A stretch of 64,000 bases of DNA from Bog-473 sp963744935 (lineage in GTDB: Bacteria > Actinomycetota > Acidimicrobiia > Acidimicrobiales > RAAP-2). The stretch's first letter is position 1. Every line of letters starts with the position of its first letter. Where the stretch lies: the NCBI GenBank assembly GCA_963744935.1, contig CAVUVM010000004.1, positions 124,001 through 188,000 of the forward strand, read 5' to 3'. The position numbers were made by a program, and so were the translations under genes. A model generated the notes under the pieces. The model was not told where the DNA came from. It did no database searches and saw nothing but the letters and a program-made list of their open reading frames with translations. Shown piece by piece: positions 33,020-41,663 of this stretch.

Positions 33020-34114
33020 TCACTGGATGTCAACCCCCTGCGATGAGCGAGGCCGCGCCGACAGCGGTGCCGACGCGAAGAGGTTCAGGCCGAGCCGCTC
33101 GGAGAGGTACGTCGTGATGCGCTGGCCCCGGACGCTGTTGCCGGCGCCGTCGAGGGGCGGCGAGTAGGTGCCCACGCCGCCCTTGCCCGGAGAGATCGTC
33201 ACCAATCCCCCGCTCACACCGCTCTTGCCGGGGAGCCCGACGTCGTAGAGCCAGTCCCCCGACCGCTCGTAGAGCCCCGAGGTGGCCAACACGGCGAGCA
33301 CCCGCCGGCAGACCCCGGGCGCGACGGTGCGCTCCCCTGTCAGCGGGTTCATCCCGCCGTCGGCCAACGTCGCACCCATGACGGCCAGGTCCCGTGCCGT
33401 CACCCGTAGCGAGCACTGGCGGGTGTACACGTCGGTGGCCAGCTCGGGGTCGGCGTACATGCGTCCATAGCCGTAGAGCAGGTGGGCGATGCCGCGGTTG
33501 CGGAAGTTCGTCGTGACCTCCGAGCGGTAGACCTCCTCGTCCACCTCGAGGCGACGCCCGGCGAAGCACGACAGCAGCCCGGCGATCCGGTCGAACTTCT
33601 CTTCGGCCGACGCGCCAGGGACGAGGCTGGTGGTCGCCAGCGCGCCTGCGTTGACCATCGGGTTCATGGTGCGGGTGGCGTTGAGCTCGATACCCATCAC
33701 GGAGTCGAACGGCAGACCGGTGCTGTTCACTCCGAGCTTGCGCCGGGCCTCCTGGTGCCCGAGTGCGTCGCACACCAATGCGAAGACGAAGACCTTGGAG
33801 ATGCTCTGGATGGTGAATTCCACGTCGACGTCGCCAATCGCCGAGACGCCGCCGCGCACCCCGGCGACGCAGACGCCAAAGGCGTCCGCCCGCGCCGTGG
33901 CCAAGGCCGGGATGTAGTCGGGGACGGTCCCGGCGTCCAGCCCTCGAAAGAGCTCGTAGCCGTCGGCGACCGCCGCGCGTACGTCGGTGTCGGCCGGGAG
34001 GTATCCGGTCGAGACTCGTGCGTCGAGCACGGAGGCGATGTCGTCGTCCAGGTCGAAATCGATGTCGTCGCCACCGCCGCCACTGTCGACTTCACCTGCA
34101 ATGTCTTCGTCCAT
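33020..34114 (-). CDS. glsA: Glutaminase A
   Basis: It encodes 364 residues and hydrolyses L-glutamine to glutamate and ammonia. The serine-dependent beta-lactamase-like core shows the S-x-x-K motif in QSISKVF (Ser 104, Lys 107), then GVNSTGLPFDS, NPMVNAGALATTSLVPG, YRSEVTTNFRN, LADGGMNPLTGE and GLPGKSGVSGGLVTISPGKGG (split). The first 30 residues are an acidic Asp/Gly-rich extension not usual in the family. It is divergent from the P450 gene; an ATG at 34114 has no strong Shine-Dalgarno. Confidence 0.92.
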   Translation of the reverse strand: MDEDIAGEVDSGGGGDDIDFDLDDDIASVLDARVSTGYLPADTDVRAAVADGYELFRGLDAGTVPDYIPALATARADAFGVCVAGVRGGVSAIGDVDVEFTIQSISKVFVFALVCDALGHQEARRKLGVNSTGLPFDSVMGIELNATRTMNPMVNAGALATTSLVPGASAEEKFDRIAGLLSCFAGRRLEVDEEVYRSEVTTNFRNRGIAHLLYGYGRMYADPELATDVYTRQCSLRVTARDLAVMGATLADGGMNPLTGERTVAPGVCRRVLAVLATSGLYERSGDWLYDVGLPGKSGVSGGLVTISPGKGGVGTYSPPLDGAGNSVRGQRITTYLSERLGLNLFASAPLSARPRSSQGVDIQ

Positions 34115-34194
34115 GGACGCATTCTCGTGCTCCGGGGGCCGCCCGGCGCACCTGCGACCGTGACGCCACGGGCCGGGCCGTGCCTATGATCAAC

Positions 34195-34208
34195 TGACAC
34201 ACGTTCTA
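34195..34208. promoter_or_regulatory. KstR-like operator, one mismatch
   Basis: TGACACACGTTCTA matches TNNAACNNGTTNNA except for C in place of the first core A. It is 59 bases upstream of the P450 start codon, in the divergent interval with glsA. Confidence 0.5.
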
Positions 34209-34266
34209 GAAATGTGCGCAAAAGACCAGGACCCCGCCATGCTCGGGGATTTCGAAAGGAGGGCCG

Positions 34267-35520
34267 GTGAGCCTCGATGAGATCGACCTCGTCGACGGAC
34301 GCAACTTCGTGGCGGGCGTACCCCATCACTGGTTCGCCGAGCTGCGCCGCGAGGCGCCCGTCTACTGGCATCCCGAGGCGGCCGCCCCGCGGGGCGGCTT
34401 CTGGGCCGTCACGCGCTACGACGACTGTGTCCAGGTCAACCGCGACTGGGAGCACTTCTCCTCCGCGCGCCGTGGCTCCCTCTTCCACGAGATGGACGAC
34501 GACCAGCTGGCCCAGCAGCAGCTGATGATGGTCAACATGGACCCGACCATGCACACGCGCTACCGGCGACTGGTCAACAAGGGCTTCACCCCGAAGATCG
34601 TGCGGGACCTCGAGCGGCAGATCATCGGCTACGCCGACGGGATCATCGACGCGGTGTGCGAACGCGGCACCGCCGACTTCGTCGAGGAGATCGCGGCCGA
34701 GCTCCCCCTGCTCGTGATCGCCGAGCTCCTCGGCGTCCCCCAGGAGGACCGGCGCATGGTCTTCGACTGGTCGAACAAGATGATCGGCGCTGAAGATCCC
34801 GAGTACCAAGAAGTCGACGTAGACCCCGGCGAGGCGGCCATGCAGGTCTACAGCTACGCCGAGGAGCTGGCGTCGCAGCGCCGGCTGGCCCCGAGGCAGG
34901 ATCTCGTCTCGACGCTCATCGAGGCCGAGGTCGAGGGCGAGAAGCTGAACGAGCTCGAGCTCGACCTCTTCTTCCTCTTGCTCATCGTGGCGGGCAACGA
35001 GACGACGCGGAACCTCATGTCGGGCGCCATGACCGCCTTCTTCGACCATCCCGAGCAGTGGGAGCTGCTGCGTCAGGACCGCTCCCTGTTGTCCGGCGCC
35101 GTCGAGGAGATGTTGCGCTACGTGACGCCGGTCATGCACTTCCGGCGCACCGCGACGGGTGACATGGAGGTGCGCGGCCAGGAGATCAAGGAGGGCGACA
35201 AGATCGTCTTCTGGCACACCTCGGCCAACCGGGACGAGGAGGCCTTCGACAATCCGGACACCTTCGACATCACCCGCTCGCCCAACAACCACATCGCCTT
35301 CGGCGGCGGCGGACCCCACTTCTGCCTCGGCGCCAACCTGGCCCGCATGGAGATCATGGTGATGTTCGACCGCGTGCTCGATCGCCTGCCCGACATCCGC
35401 CTCGACGGCGAGGTGCAGCGCCTGCAGTCCAACTTCATCAACGGGACCAAGCACATCCCCGTCGCCTTCACGCCGTCTGCGCCGATCGGGGGCACCCCGT
35501 TGCCCGCCCGGGCGCGCTGA
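34267..35520 (+). CDS. cyp125: CYP125/CYP142-like cytochrome P450
   Basis: It encodes 417 residues from GTG 34267 with AAAGGAGGG upstream. The I-helix motif AGNETTR is at about residues 242-248, the K-helix EEMLRYVTPVMHFRR near 282, and the heme loop FGGGGPHFCLGANLAR with Cys about 353. Overall similarity is to the CYP125/CYP142 group, which oxidise the terminal methyl of the cholesterol side chain to the acid. It is followed by two LLM oxidoreductases on the same strand and preceded by a KstR-like box. CYP124 or other sterol P450s remain possible. Confidence 0.87.
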   Translation: MSLDEIDLVDGRNFVAGVPHHWFAELRREAPVYWHPEAAAPRGGFWAVTRYDDCVQVNRDWEHFSSARRGSLFHEMDDDQLAQQQLMMVNMDPTMHTRYRRLVNKGFTPKIVRDLERQIIGYADGIIDAVCERGTADFVEEIAAELPLLVIAELLGVPQEDRRMVFDWSNKMIGAEDPEYQEVDVDPGEAAMQVYSYAEELASQRRLAPRQDLVSTLIEAEVEGEKLNELELDLFFLLLIVAGNETTRNLMSGAMTAFFDHPEQWELLRQDRSLLSGAVEEMLRYVTPVMHFRRTATGDMEVRGQEIKEGDKIVFWHTSANRDEEAFDNPDTFDITRSPNNHIAFGGGGPHFCLGANLARMEIMVMFDRVLDRLPDIRLDGEVQRLQSNFINGTKHIPVAFTPSAPIGGTPLPARAR

Positions 35521-35531
35521 GGCCGTCGAGC

Positions 35532-36440
35532 ATGGGCGAGCGCCCGGTCCGCTTCCACCAATCCGTCGCCTTCCTCCCGACGAGCCAGCTGCTGCCGCTG
35601 GCCCGCGCCAGTGACGAGCTGGGCTACGGAGGCATCAACATCTCCGACCACCTGTTCAACCCTCGCCACCTCGAGTCGCGCTACACCTACTCCACGCGCG
35701 AGGACGGTGCTCCCAGCTGGGGGACCGACACCCCGTGGCCCGACTCGATCGTCAGCATCGCCGCCATGGCCGCAACCACCCAGAACCTGGACTTCACGAC
35801 GGCGGTCTACGTGGCGCCGGTTCGCGATCTCATCAGCGTCGCCCGGTCGGTCGGCACGGCAGCCGTGCTCTCGGGGAACCGGGTCCGCCTCGGCATCGGC
35901 GTGGGCTGGTGCAAGGAGGAGTTCGACCAGACCGGCCAGGACTTCGCCACGCGCGGCAAGCGGCTCGACGAGATGATCGTCGCGCTGCGCGCGCTCTGGC
36001 AGGGCGGGTGGGTCGAATACCACGGCGAGTACTACGACGTGCCCGAGTGCCAGATGGAGCCCGCCCCGACCAAGCCCGTGCCCATCATCGGCGGTGGCCA
36101 CTCCCCCGTCGCGCTGCGCCGCACCGCCGCCCTGTGCGACGGCTGGATCGCGGCGGGCGCCTACAGCGAGGAGGAGGCCTGGGCGCACCTCGGCGAGCTG
36201 CGCGCCGAGCTGTCCAAGGCTGGGCGCGATGACCTCGACGACTTCAGCATCTACCTGTCGCTCAACGAGCCCCCCACCGTCGACCTGTACCGCCGTTTCG
36301 CGGACGCCGGCGTCACCGACTTCGTGTGCGCGCCCTGGATGTTCGTCGACGTCGCACCGGGGACTCCCGACTCCGACGCCCTCGCCGCGCGCCTCGGCGC
36401 CGTGCGCTGGTTCGCCGAGGACATCGTCCACAAGGTCTGA
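35532..36440 (+). CDS. LLM-class F420-dependent oxidoreductase
   Basis: It encodes 302 residues of the luciferase-like family in the TIGR03619 style. FHQSVAFLPTSQLLPLARASDELGYG (split), ISDHLFNP near residue 38, AAVLSGNRVRLGIGVGWCKEEF near 117, and PVPIIGGGHSPVALRRTA near 185 are typical. It lies 11 bases downstream of the P450 gene, so it is probably co-transcribed. F420 as cofactor is inferred. The sterol-pathway step is unknown. Confidence 0.82.
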   Translation: MGERPVRFHQSVAFLPTSQLLPLARASDELGYGGINISDHLFNPRHLESRYTYSTREDGAPSWGTDTPWPDSIVSIAAMAATTQNLDFTTAVYVAPVRDLISVARSVGTAAVLSGNRVRLGIGVGWCKEEFDQTGQDFATRGKRLDEMIVALRALWQGGWVEYHGEYYDVPECQMEPAPTKPVPIIGGGHSPVALRRTAALCDGWIAAGAYSEEEAWAHLGELRAELSKAGRDDLDDFSIYLSLNEPPTVDLYRRFADAGVTDFVCAPWMFVDVAPGTPDSDALAARLGAVRWFAEDIVHKV

Positions 36441-36483
36441 CCCAGAAGATCTGAGACGGTCAGGCAAGGCGAGAGGAGCGCAC

Positions 36484-37521
36484 GTGAAGACGATGAAGAT
36501 CGGCCTGCAGCTCGGCTACTGGGGCGCCGGACCGCCTCCGAACGCCGTCGAGCTCGTCATGGAAGCCGACCGCCTCGGCTATGACTCCGTCTGGACGGCG
36601 GAGTCCTACGGTTCCGACGCGCTGACACCGCTGGCCTGGTGGGGCTCACGCACCGAGAGGGTGCGCCTCGGCACCTCGCTGTGCCAGCTCTCGGCGCGGA
36701 CACCGACCGCCATGGCGATGGCGGCGTTGACGATGGACCACCTCTCGGGCGGGCGTTTCGTGCTCGGTCTCGGCGTCTCGGGACCCCAGGTGGTCGAGGG
36801 CTGGTACGGCCAACCATTCCCGGCTCCGCTGGCACGGACGCGCGAATACGTCGACGTGGTGCGCCAGGTCCTGGCGCGCCAGGCGCCGGTGACCAACGAC
36901 GGGCCCCACTACCCGCTGCCCTATCCGGGCGGCACGGGCCTCGGCAAGCCGCTCAAGCCGATCGTGCACCCGCTGCGCGCCGATGTCCCGATCATCTTGG
37001 GCGCCGAGGGGCCGAAGAACGTCGCGCTGGCGGCGGAGATCGCCGACGGCTGGTTCCCGATCTTCTTCTCGCCCAGGGCGATGTCCTCCTTCGAGGCCTC
37101 GCTCGACGAGGGGTTCGCCCGCCCCGGCGCGCGCCGCAGCGCGGAGGACTTCGAGGTGCTCGCGTTCGCCCCCACGGTGATCAACGACGACACCGAGGCG
37201 GCAGCCGACGGCTTCCGTCCTTCCCTCGCGCTCTACATCGGCGGCATGGGCGCCAAGGAGATGAACTTCCATTTCGACGTCTTCGCCCGCATGGGCTACG
37301 AGGAGGCGGCCCACAAGATCCAGGACGCCTACCTCGACGGGCGCAAGGACGACGCGGCCGCCGCCGTCCCGACGTCCATGGTCGAGGACATCGCGCTGGT
37401 CGGCCCCGTGGCCAAGATTCGTGACGACCTCGAGGCATGGCGCGAGTCGCGTGCGACCACCATGCTGGTGAACGGCGACCTCACCACCCTGCGCACCATG
37501 GCCGAGCTGGTCCTGGGCTAA
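36484..37521 (+). CDS. Rv3520c-like F420-dependent oxidoreductase
   Basis: It encodes 345 residues from GTG 36484 with GAGAGGAG upstream (ATG 36493 possible). It aligns closely with mycobacterial Rv3520c, a KstR-regulon F420 oxidoreductase. Matching stretches are GLQLGYWGAGPPPNAVELV, TPLAWWGSRTERVRLGTS, FVLGLGVSGPQVVEGWYGQP and HPLRADVPIILGAEGPKNVALAAE (split). It completes the P450-LLM-LLM unit, 43 bases after the previous gene. The reaction in sterol breakdown is not settled. Confidence 0.87.
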   Translation: MKTMKIGLQLGYWGAGPPPNAVELVMEADRLGYDSVWTAESYGSDALTPLAWWGSRTERVRLGTSLCQLSARTPTAMAMAALTMDHLSGGRFVLGLGVSGPQVVEGWYGQPFPAPLARTREYVDVVRQVLARQAPVTNDGPHYPLPYPGGTGLGKPLKPIVHPLRADVPIILGAEGPKNVALAAEIADGWFPIFFSPRAMSSFEASLDEGFARPGARRSAEDFEVLAFAPTVINDDTEAAADGFRPSLALYIGGMGAKEMNFHFDVFARMGYEEAAHKIQDAYLDGRKDDAAAAVPTSMVEDIALVGPVAKIRDDLEAWRESRATTMLVNGDLTTLRTMAELVLG

Positions 37522-37640
37522 GTTCGTTCCTCCTCAGGACTGGCGTGAGGAGAGACACGCTGGCATCGCACGTTCCCGCAACGGGCCTTTCTCAGGGCGC
37601 TGACCAGGCATGCACGAAGGGGTCACACTGATCGGACACA

Positions 37641-38264
37641 ATGCCGGTCATGACGCTCTTCGACGTCACGGAGCTGTCCGGATCCGAGGCCTCCAGACCG
37701 CTTCGTCAGGCACCGACTCCCACACCGACACCGGTGCCGGCGTCGCCAGGCGGTCTGGCTGAGCCCCCCGAGGTCGTGGTTCGAGTCAGCGCACGCCGCA
37801 AGAAGACGTCAGAGGCCCGCTGGGAAGGCGGGCGCATCGTGGTGTCGTTGCCGGCGCATCTCGACGCGGAGTCGAGGCAGAAGACGATCGACTGGCTGGT
37901 TAACCGGCTGCTCACCCGCGAGCGCCGGCTTCCGGCCGATGACGAGGCGCTCCTGGCGCGGGCGATCGACCTGAGCGATCGCTACCTGGTCGGCGCGCGA
38001 CCGGTGTCGGTGCGCTGGGTGACCAACCAGAAGGCCCGCTGGGGTTCATGCTCGTATTACTCAGGTGAGATCCGTGTGTCGCACCGGCTGCGTGTTGTGC
38101 CTCAGTGGGTCCTCGACTCGGTGCTCGTGCACGAAGTCGCGCACCTGACGTACCCGGACCACTCCCGAGCCTTTCATCGGCTGGCCGGGTCCTACCCGCG
38201 CCACGACGAGGCAGGGTTGTTCCTGGCCGGCTACGGGCTTGGGCTATCCAATCCCTCGAGGTAG
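37641..38264 (+). CDS. YgjP/DUF45-type zinc metallopeptidase
   Basis: It encodes 207 residues. The N-terminal 50 residues are Pro/Thr-rich and variable. The WLM-like core has RWVTNQKARWGSCSYYSGEIRVSHRL (split), VLDSVLVHEVAHLTYPDHSRAFHRL with the HEVAH zinc site at about residues 172-176, and the downstream third ligand His in AFH. The family is a predicted metal-dependent hydrolase related to SprT; its biological substrate is unknown. It is a stand-alone gene, 120 bases after the LLM unit. Confidence 0.8.
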   Translation: MPVMTLFDVTELSGSEASRPLRQAPTPTPTPVPASPGGLAEPPEVVVRVSARRKKTSEARWEGGRIVVSLPAHLDAESRQKTIDWLVNRLLTRERRLPADDEALLARAIDLSDRYLVGARPVSVRWVTNQKARWGSCSYYSGEIRVSHRLRVVPQWVLDSVLVHEVAHLTYPDHSRAFHRLAGSYPRHDEAGLFLAGYGLGLSNPSR

Positions 38265-38302
38265 AACGACGCGCGAACAGTCCTGTTTCGCAATCTTTTG
38301 AC

Positions 38303-39031
38303 ATGACCCCGGTCGCATGTTTGGCTCCCCGCATGGACCCGCTGGAGGGGCTGTCGCCCGAGCTGCAGTCGTTCATCGCGGAGGCGCCGGTGATACGCCG
38401 CCCCCACATCGAGTTCCTGCGACAAGCGGCTCGCACGGTCACCTCTGAGCACACCATTCTCGATGTAGGTTCGGGGCTGGCTCCGTATCGCGAGCTGTTC
38501 TCCCACACGTCATATACGACGTGCGATTGGGAGCAATCCCTGTATTCACCCGAAGTGCCGCCGGACATCGTGTCGCCGGCCGACAACATCCCAGTCGAAG
38601 ACGAGTCATTCGATGCCGTGCTCTGCACCGAGGTACTCGAACACGTGCCGGCGCCGTGGGATGTGCTTCGCGAGTTTCACAGGATCGTCCGACCAGGCGG
38701 CGCAGTATGGATCACGGTGCCGTTCACGTGGCCCTTGCACGAGCAGCCGTACGACTACTACCGGTACACGAAGTTCGGACTGCGCCACTTGCTCGAGACC
38801 GCCGGGTTCTCACAGGTGGACGTCACGCCCTTGACCGACGCGCTCTCGACCCTCTCGCAGCTCGTGCACGACCTCGAATCGCTGATGGGCAAGGCGGACG
38901 ACGGTTACGACCAGCATCGTGGATTGATCGGCGACACCATGCGGCACCTTGCCGGCTTGATCGCTTCGTTCTCATCCTTCGATACGCAGTGGATCTTGCC
39001 CATCGGATACGCCGCGAGCGCCGTTCGCTAA
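38303..39031 (+). CDS. SAM-dependent methyltransferase (type 11)
   Basis: It encodes 242 residues from ATG 38303 (ATG 38333 is an alternative). Motif I is TILDVGSGLAPYRELF at about residues 50-65. Acidic motif II, YTTCDWEQS, follows, then FDAVLCTEVLEHVPAPWDVLREFHR (split) and IVRPGGAVWITVPFTWPLHE. The C-terminal region has YYRYTKFGLRHLLETAGF. It is a class I methyltransferase of the Methyltransf_11 kind. Some relatives act in glycan or lipid biosynthesis; the substrate is unknown here. Confidence 0.78.
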   Translation: MTPVACLAPRMDPLEGLSPELQSFIAEAPVIRRPHIEFLRQAARTVTSEHTILDVGSGLAPYRELFSHTSYTTCDWEQSLYSPEVPPDIVSPADNIPVEDESFDAVLCTEVLEHVPAPWDVLREFHRIVRPGGAVWITVPFTWPLHEQPYDYYRYTKFGLRHLLETAGFSQVDVTPLTDALSTLSQLVHDLESLMGKADDGYDQHRGLIGDTMRHLAGLIASFSSFDTQWILPIGYAASAVR

Positions 39032-39052
39032 CTAGTTTGGCGAGCCGCCAAC

Positions 39053-40234
39053 TCAGACCGGCTCCTCCGCCAGGATCCGGCCCAACCGGCGCAGGCTCTC
39101 GGTGGCGCCGCCCAAGGTGAGCTCGATCTGCTCGGTCAACAAGAAGAAGCGGTGCAAGGGGTAGTCACGGTCGACACCGACGCCGCCGTGGAGATGTGAG
39201 GCCGCGTGGACGACGCGCTGTCCGCCCTCGGCCGCCCAGTACTTGGCGATGGCCACCTCGGCCGAGGCGGGGAGCCCGGCCGCCAAGCGCGAGGCCGCCT
39301 GCCAGGCGGTGAGCCTGATGGCCTCGGTGTCGACGTAGGCGTCGGCGGCGCGCTGCCCGACAGCCTGGAAGGTGGCGATGGGCTTGTCGAACTGCACGCG
39401 GGTCTTGGTGTACTCGGCCGTCAGCTCGAGTGCCGAGGCGCAGGCGCCCGCCTCTTGGATGCACAGCGCGGTGGTGGCGTGTTCGGTGATGCAGGTGATC
39501 ACCGCGGCGCCGTCGGTGCCGTCGGTGCCGTCGGTGCCGTCGGTGAGGAGCCGATCGTCCCCCACGAGGACGCCATCGAGCTCCACGATCGCCTCGGGAC
39601 GCCCGGTCGTGGTCGACTGCCGTGTCATCGTCAGCCCCGGTGCATCGGAATTCACGATGAACACGCCGGCGCCCCTGACCGCGCCGTCCGCCCCACGGCA
39701 CGTGGCCGGCACCAGGATCGCGTCAGCTACCAGTGCGGCGGGGACACAGGCCTTGGTGCCTGAGAGGGCCCACGATCCGTCCTCACGCCTCGTCGCACTC
39801 GTGATCGGCTCGGTGCCACCGGGCACGATGACCTCGCCGGCGAGCTCAGCCATTGCCGCGGTCAAGATGGTCTCGCCGCCGGCGGCACCCGGTAGCCAGG
39901 CCTTGCGCTGCGCGTCGGTGCCGAATCGTGCGATAGGCAGCGCGCCGTAGACCATCGTCTCGACGACCGGGACGTAGGCGGCGGTTCGCCCAGCTGCCTC
40001 AATGACCAGGCAGGCGGCCACGAAGTCGAGACCGGCGCCGCCGAACTCGTCACCGAGATGGATCCCGAGCAGCCCCGCATTGGCGAGCTCCCGAAAGAGG
40101 TCGCGGTCGATCGGGCCATCGTCCCCGGCCTCCGCCTCGACCTCCTTGAGCCGGTCGTGCGTCGACCGCTCGCCGAAGATCTGGGCCGCCAGCTGGCGGA
40201 CCGCCTCTTCTTCCTCGCTGTAGTTGAAGTCCAT
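39053..40234 (-). CDS. fadE27: FadE27-like acyl-CoA dehydrogenase (ChsE5 subunit)
   Basis: It encodes 393 residues of the degenerate partner-subunit type. FNYSEEEEAVRQLAAQIFGERS opens it, LGIHLGDEFGGAGLDFVAACLV follows, and the C-terminal part has QFDKPIATFQAVGQRAADAY and SHLHGGVGVDRDYPLHRFFLLTEQIE (split). It lies 23 bases downstream of the FadE26-like gene and should form an alpha2beta2 enzyme with it, acting on longer (C27-C24) sterol side-chain CoAs (family inference). An internal Thr-Asp-Gly tandem insertion (four units) is unusual. Confidence 0.83.
   Translation of the reverse strand: MDFNYSEEEEAVRQLAAQIFGERSTHDRLKEVEAEAGDDGPIDRDLFRELANAGLLGIHLGDEFGGAGLDFVAACLVIEAAGRTAAYVPVVETMVYGALPIARFGTDAQRKAWLPGAAGGETILTAAMAELAGEVIVPGGTEPITSATRREDGSWALSGTKACVPAALVADAILVPATCRGADGAVRGAGVFIVNSDAPGLTMTRQSTTTGRPEAIVELDGVLVGDDRLLTDGTDGTDGTDGAAVITCITEHATTALCIQEAGACASALELTAEYTKTRVQFDKPIATFQAVGQRAADAYVDTEAIRLTAWQAASRLAAGLPASAEVAIAKYWAAEGGQRVVHAASHLHGGVGVDRDYPLHRFFLLTEQIELTLGGATESLRRLGRILAEEPV
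39509..39544. repeat. Four-copy 9-base coding microsatellite
   Basis: GCCGTCGGT repeats four times inside the FadE27-like gene and encodes (Thr-Asp-Gly)4 on the minus strand, in a surface-loop position between VLVGDDRLL and AAVITC. Because the unit is three codons, copy-number changes keep the frame. Confidence 0.85.
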
Positions 40235-40257
40235 GTGGTTCTCCTCGTCGACCGTGC

Positions 40258-41433
40258 TCAGCGCAGCGACCGCGGCATGCCGAGGCCGAATATGGCGATG
40301 AGGTCACGCTGTATCTCGTTCGTTCCGCCACCGAAGGTGAGGATGATCATGGAGCGGGCGTACATCTCGAGCCGGCCGGCGATGACCGCTGCCGGAGAGC
40401 CGCGCGTGAGGTACGCGGCCTGCCCGATGATCTCCATCAAGAGGCGGAACGCCCGCAGGTAGAACTCGGTGCCGAAGACCTTGATGCTCGAGGCATCGGC
40501 CACGTCGAGGTGGCCCTGGGTGGCCTGCCAGGCCACCTTCCAGTTGATGAGGCGCAGGAACTCGAGTTCGGCGTGGACGCGGGCAAGATGCTCTTGCACC
40601 CACTCCTGATCGACCACCCGGCGTCCATCCGGCAGCTTCGTCACCTGGGCCCAGGCCCGCACGTCGCCCAGCACGCGCTCGATGATCCCGGGCGAGCACA
40701 GCGTCACCCGCTCGTGGTTGAGCTGGTTGGTGATCAGGTTCCAGCCCTGGTTCTCACCCCCCACCAGGGCGGTGGCGGGAACCCGCACGTCCTCGTAAAA
40801 GGTGTAGTTGATGTTGTGGTCACCGAGAAGCTTCATCGGAACGACGCGGATGCCTGGCGTGTTCATGGGCACCAGGAACATCGAGATGCCCTTGTGCTTG
40901 GGCACGTTCGGGTCGGTGCGGGTGGCCAACCAGATGTAGTCGGCGTCCCCGGCGAGGCTGGTGAAGATCTTCGAGCCGTTGATGACGTACTCGTCGCCGT
41001 CGCGCACGGCACGTGTCGTCAGCGATGCGAGATCCGTCCCCGAGTTGGGCTCGGTGTAACCGATGCAGAAGTGGATCTCGCCGGCGAGGATCTTCGGCAG
41101 GAAGTACTCCTTCTGTTCCTGTGTGCCGAAGTTCATGATCGTCGGGCCGACCGTGTTGATCGTGAGCATGGGAACTGGTGCTCCGCTGCGCATCGACTCG
41201 TCGAAGAAGATGAACTGCTCAATGGCGGAGCGCCCCTGCCCGCCCCACTCCTTGGGCCACCCGATGCCGAGCCAGCCGTCGCTGGCCATTTGCTTGACGA
41301 CCTTGCGCACGACCGGGCCGATGCCGTTGGAGCGGGACAACTCCCCTTCCAGCTCCGGCGTGAGCAGGTTCTGGTAGTAGGCGCGCAGCTCGGCCTTCAG
41401 CGCCTGCTGCTCCTCGGTTAAGGCAATCTCCAC
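40258..41433 (-). CDS. fadE26: FadE26-like acyl-CoA dehydrogenase (ChsE4 subunit)
   Basis: It encodes 391 residues from GTG 41433 with AGGAGGG upstream. Matches to FadE26 include LTEEQQALKAELRAYYQNLL, GWPKEWGGQGRSAIEQFIFF, FCIGYTEPNSGTDLASLTTR, ITNQLNHERVTLCSPG and the terminal ILTFGGGTNEIQRDLIAIFGLG (split). It forms the FAD-binding half of the ACAD heteromer with the FadE27-like gene downstream. The pair is divergent from the thiolase gene with a full-match KstR-like operator in between. Confidence 0.87.
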   Translation of the reverse strand: MEIALTEEQQALKAELRAYYQNLLTPELEGELSRSNGIGPVVRKVVKQMASDGWLGIGWPKEWGGQGRSAIEQFIFFDESMRSGAPVPMLTINTVGPTIMNFGTQEQKEYFLPKILAGEIHFCIGYTEPNSGTDLASLTTRAVRDGDEYVINGSKIFTSLAGDADYIWLATRTDPNVPKHKGISMFLVPMNTPGIRVVPMKLLGDHNINYTFYEDVRVPATALVGGENQGWNLITNQLNHERVTLCSPGIIERVLGDVRAWAQVTKLPDGRRVVDQEWVQEHLARVHAELEFLRLINWKVAWQATQGHLDVADASSIKVFGTEFYLRAFRLLMEIIGQAAYLTRGSPAAVIAGRLEMYARSMIILTFGGGTNEIQRDLIAIFGLGMPRSLR

Positions 41434-41531
41434 GCTGTCCCTCCTGGGTGGTGGCGGCGCCGGGTGGGGCCCACCTCGAACGCCACGGCAACGCCACGTC
41501 GTCACCGGCCCTCCCAGCAGGCTCGGCGCGC

Positions 41532-41545
41532 TAGAACACGTTACA
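41532..41545. promoter_or_regulatory. KstR-like operator, full consensus match
   Basis: TAGAACACGTTACA matches every fixed position of TNNAACNNGTTNNA. It lies 99 bases upstream of the FadE26-like gene (minus) and 119 bases upstream of the FadA5-like thiolase (plus), in their shared divergent region. Confidence 0.72.
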
Positions 41546-41663
41546 GAACACCTCGGTCGCCGGGCCAATGACGGCCCAGGAAGTGCCCAGGCTACCGACG
41601 GGTAACCTGCAATCCGCCCACGGGGCCGGGACCCCCGACACCGAAGAACGAGGAGCAGTCGTC

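Noticed and set aside
33727..35454. 575-codon minus-strand frame
   Set aside because: Antisense shadow of the P450 and part of glsA; no recognisable domain.
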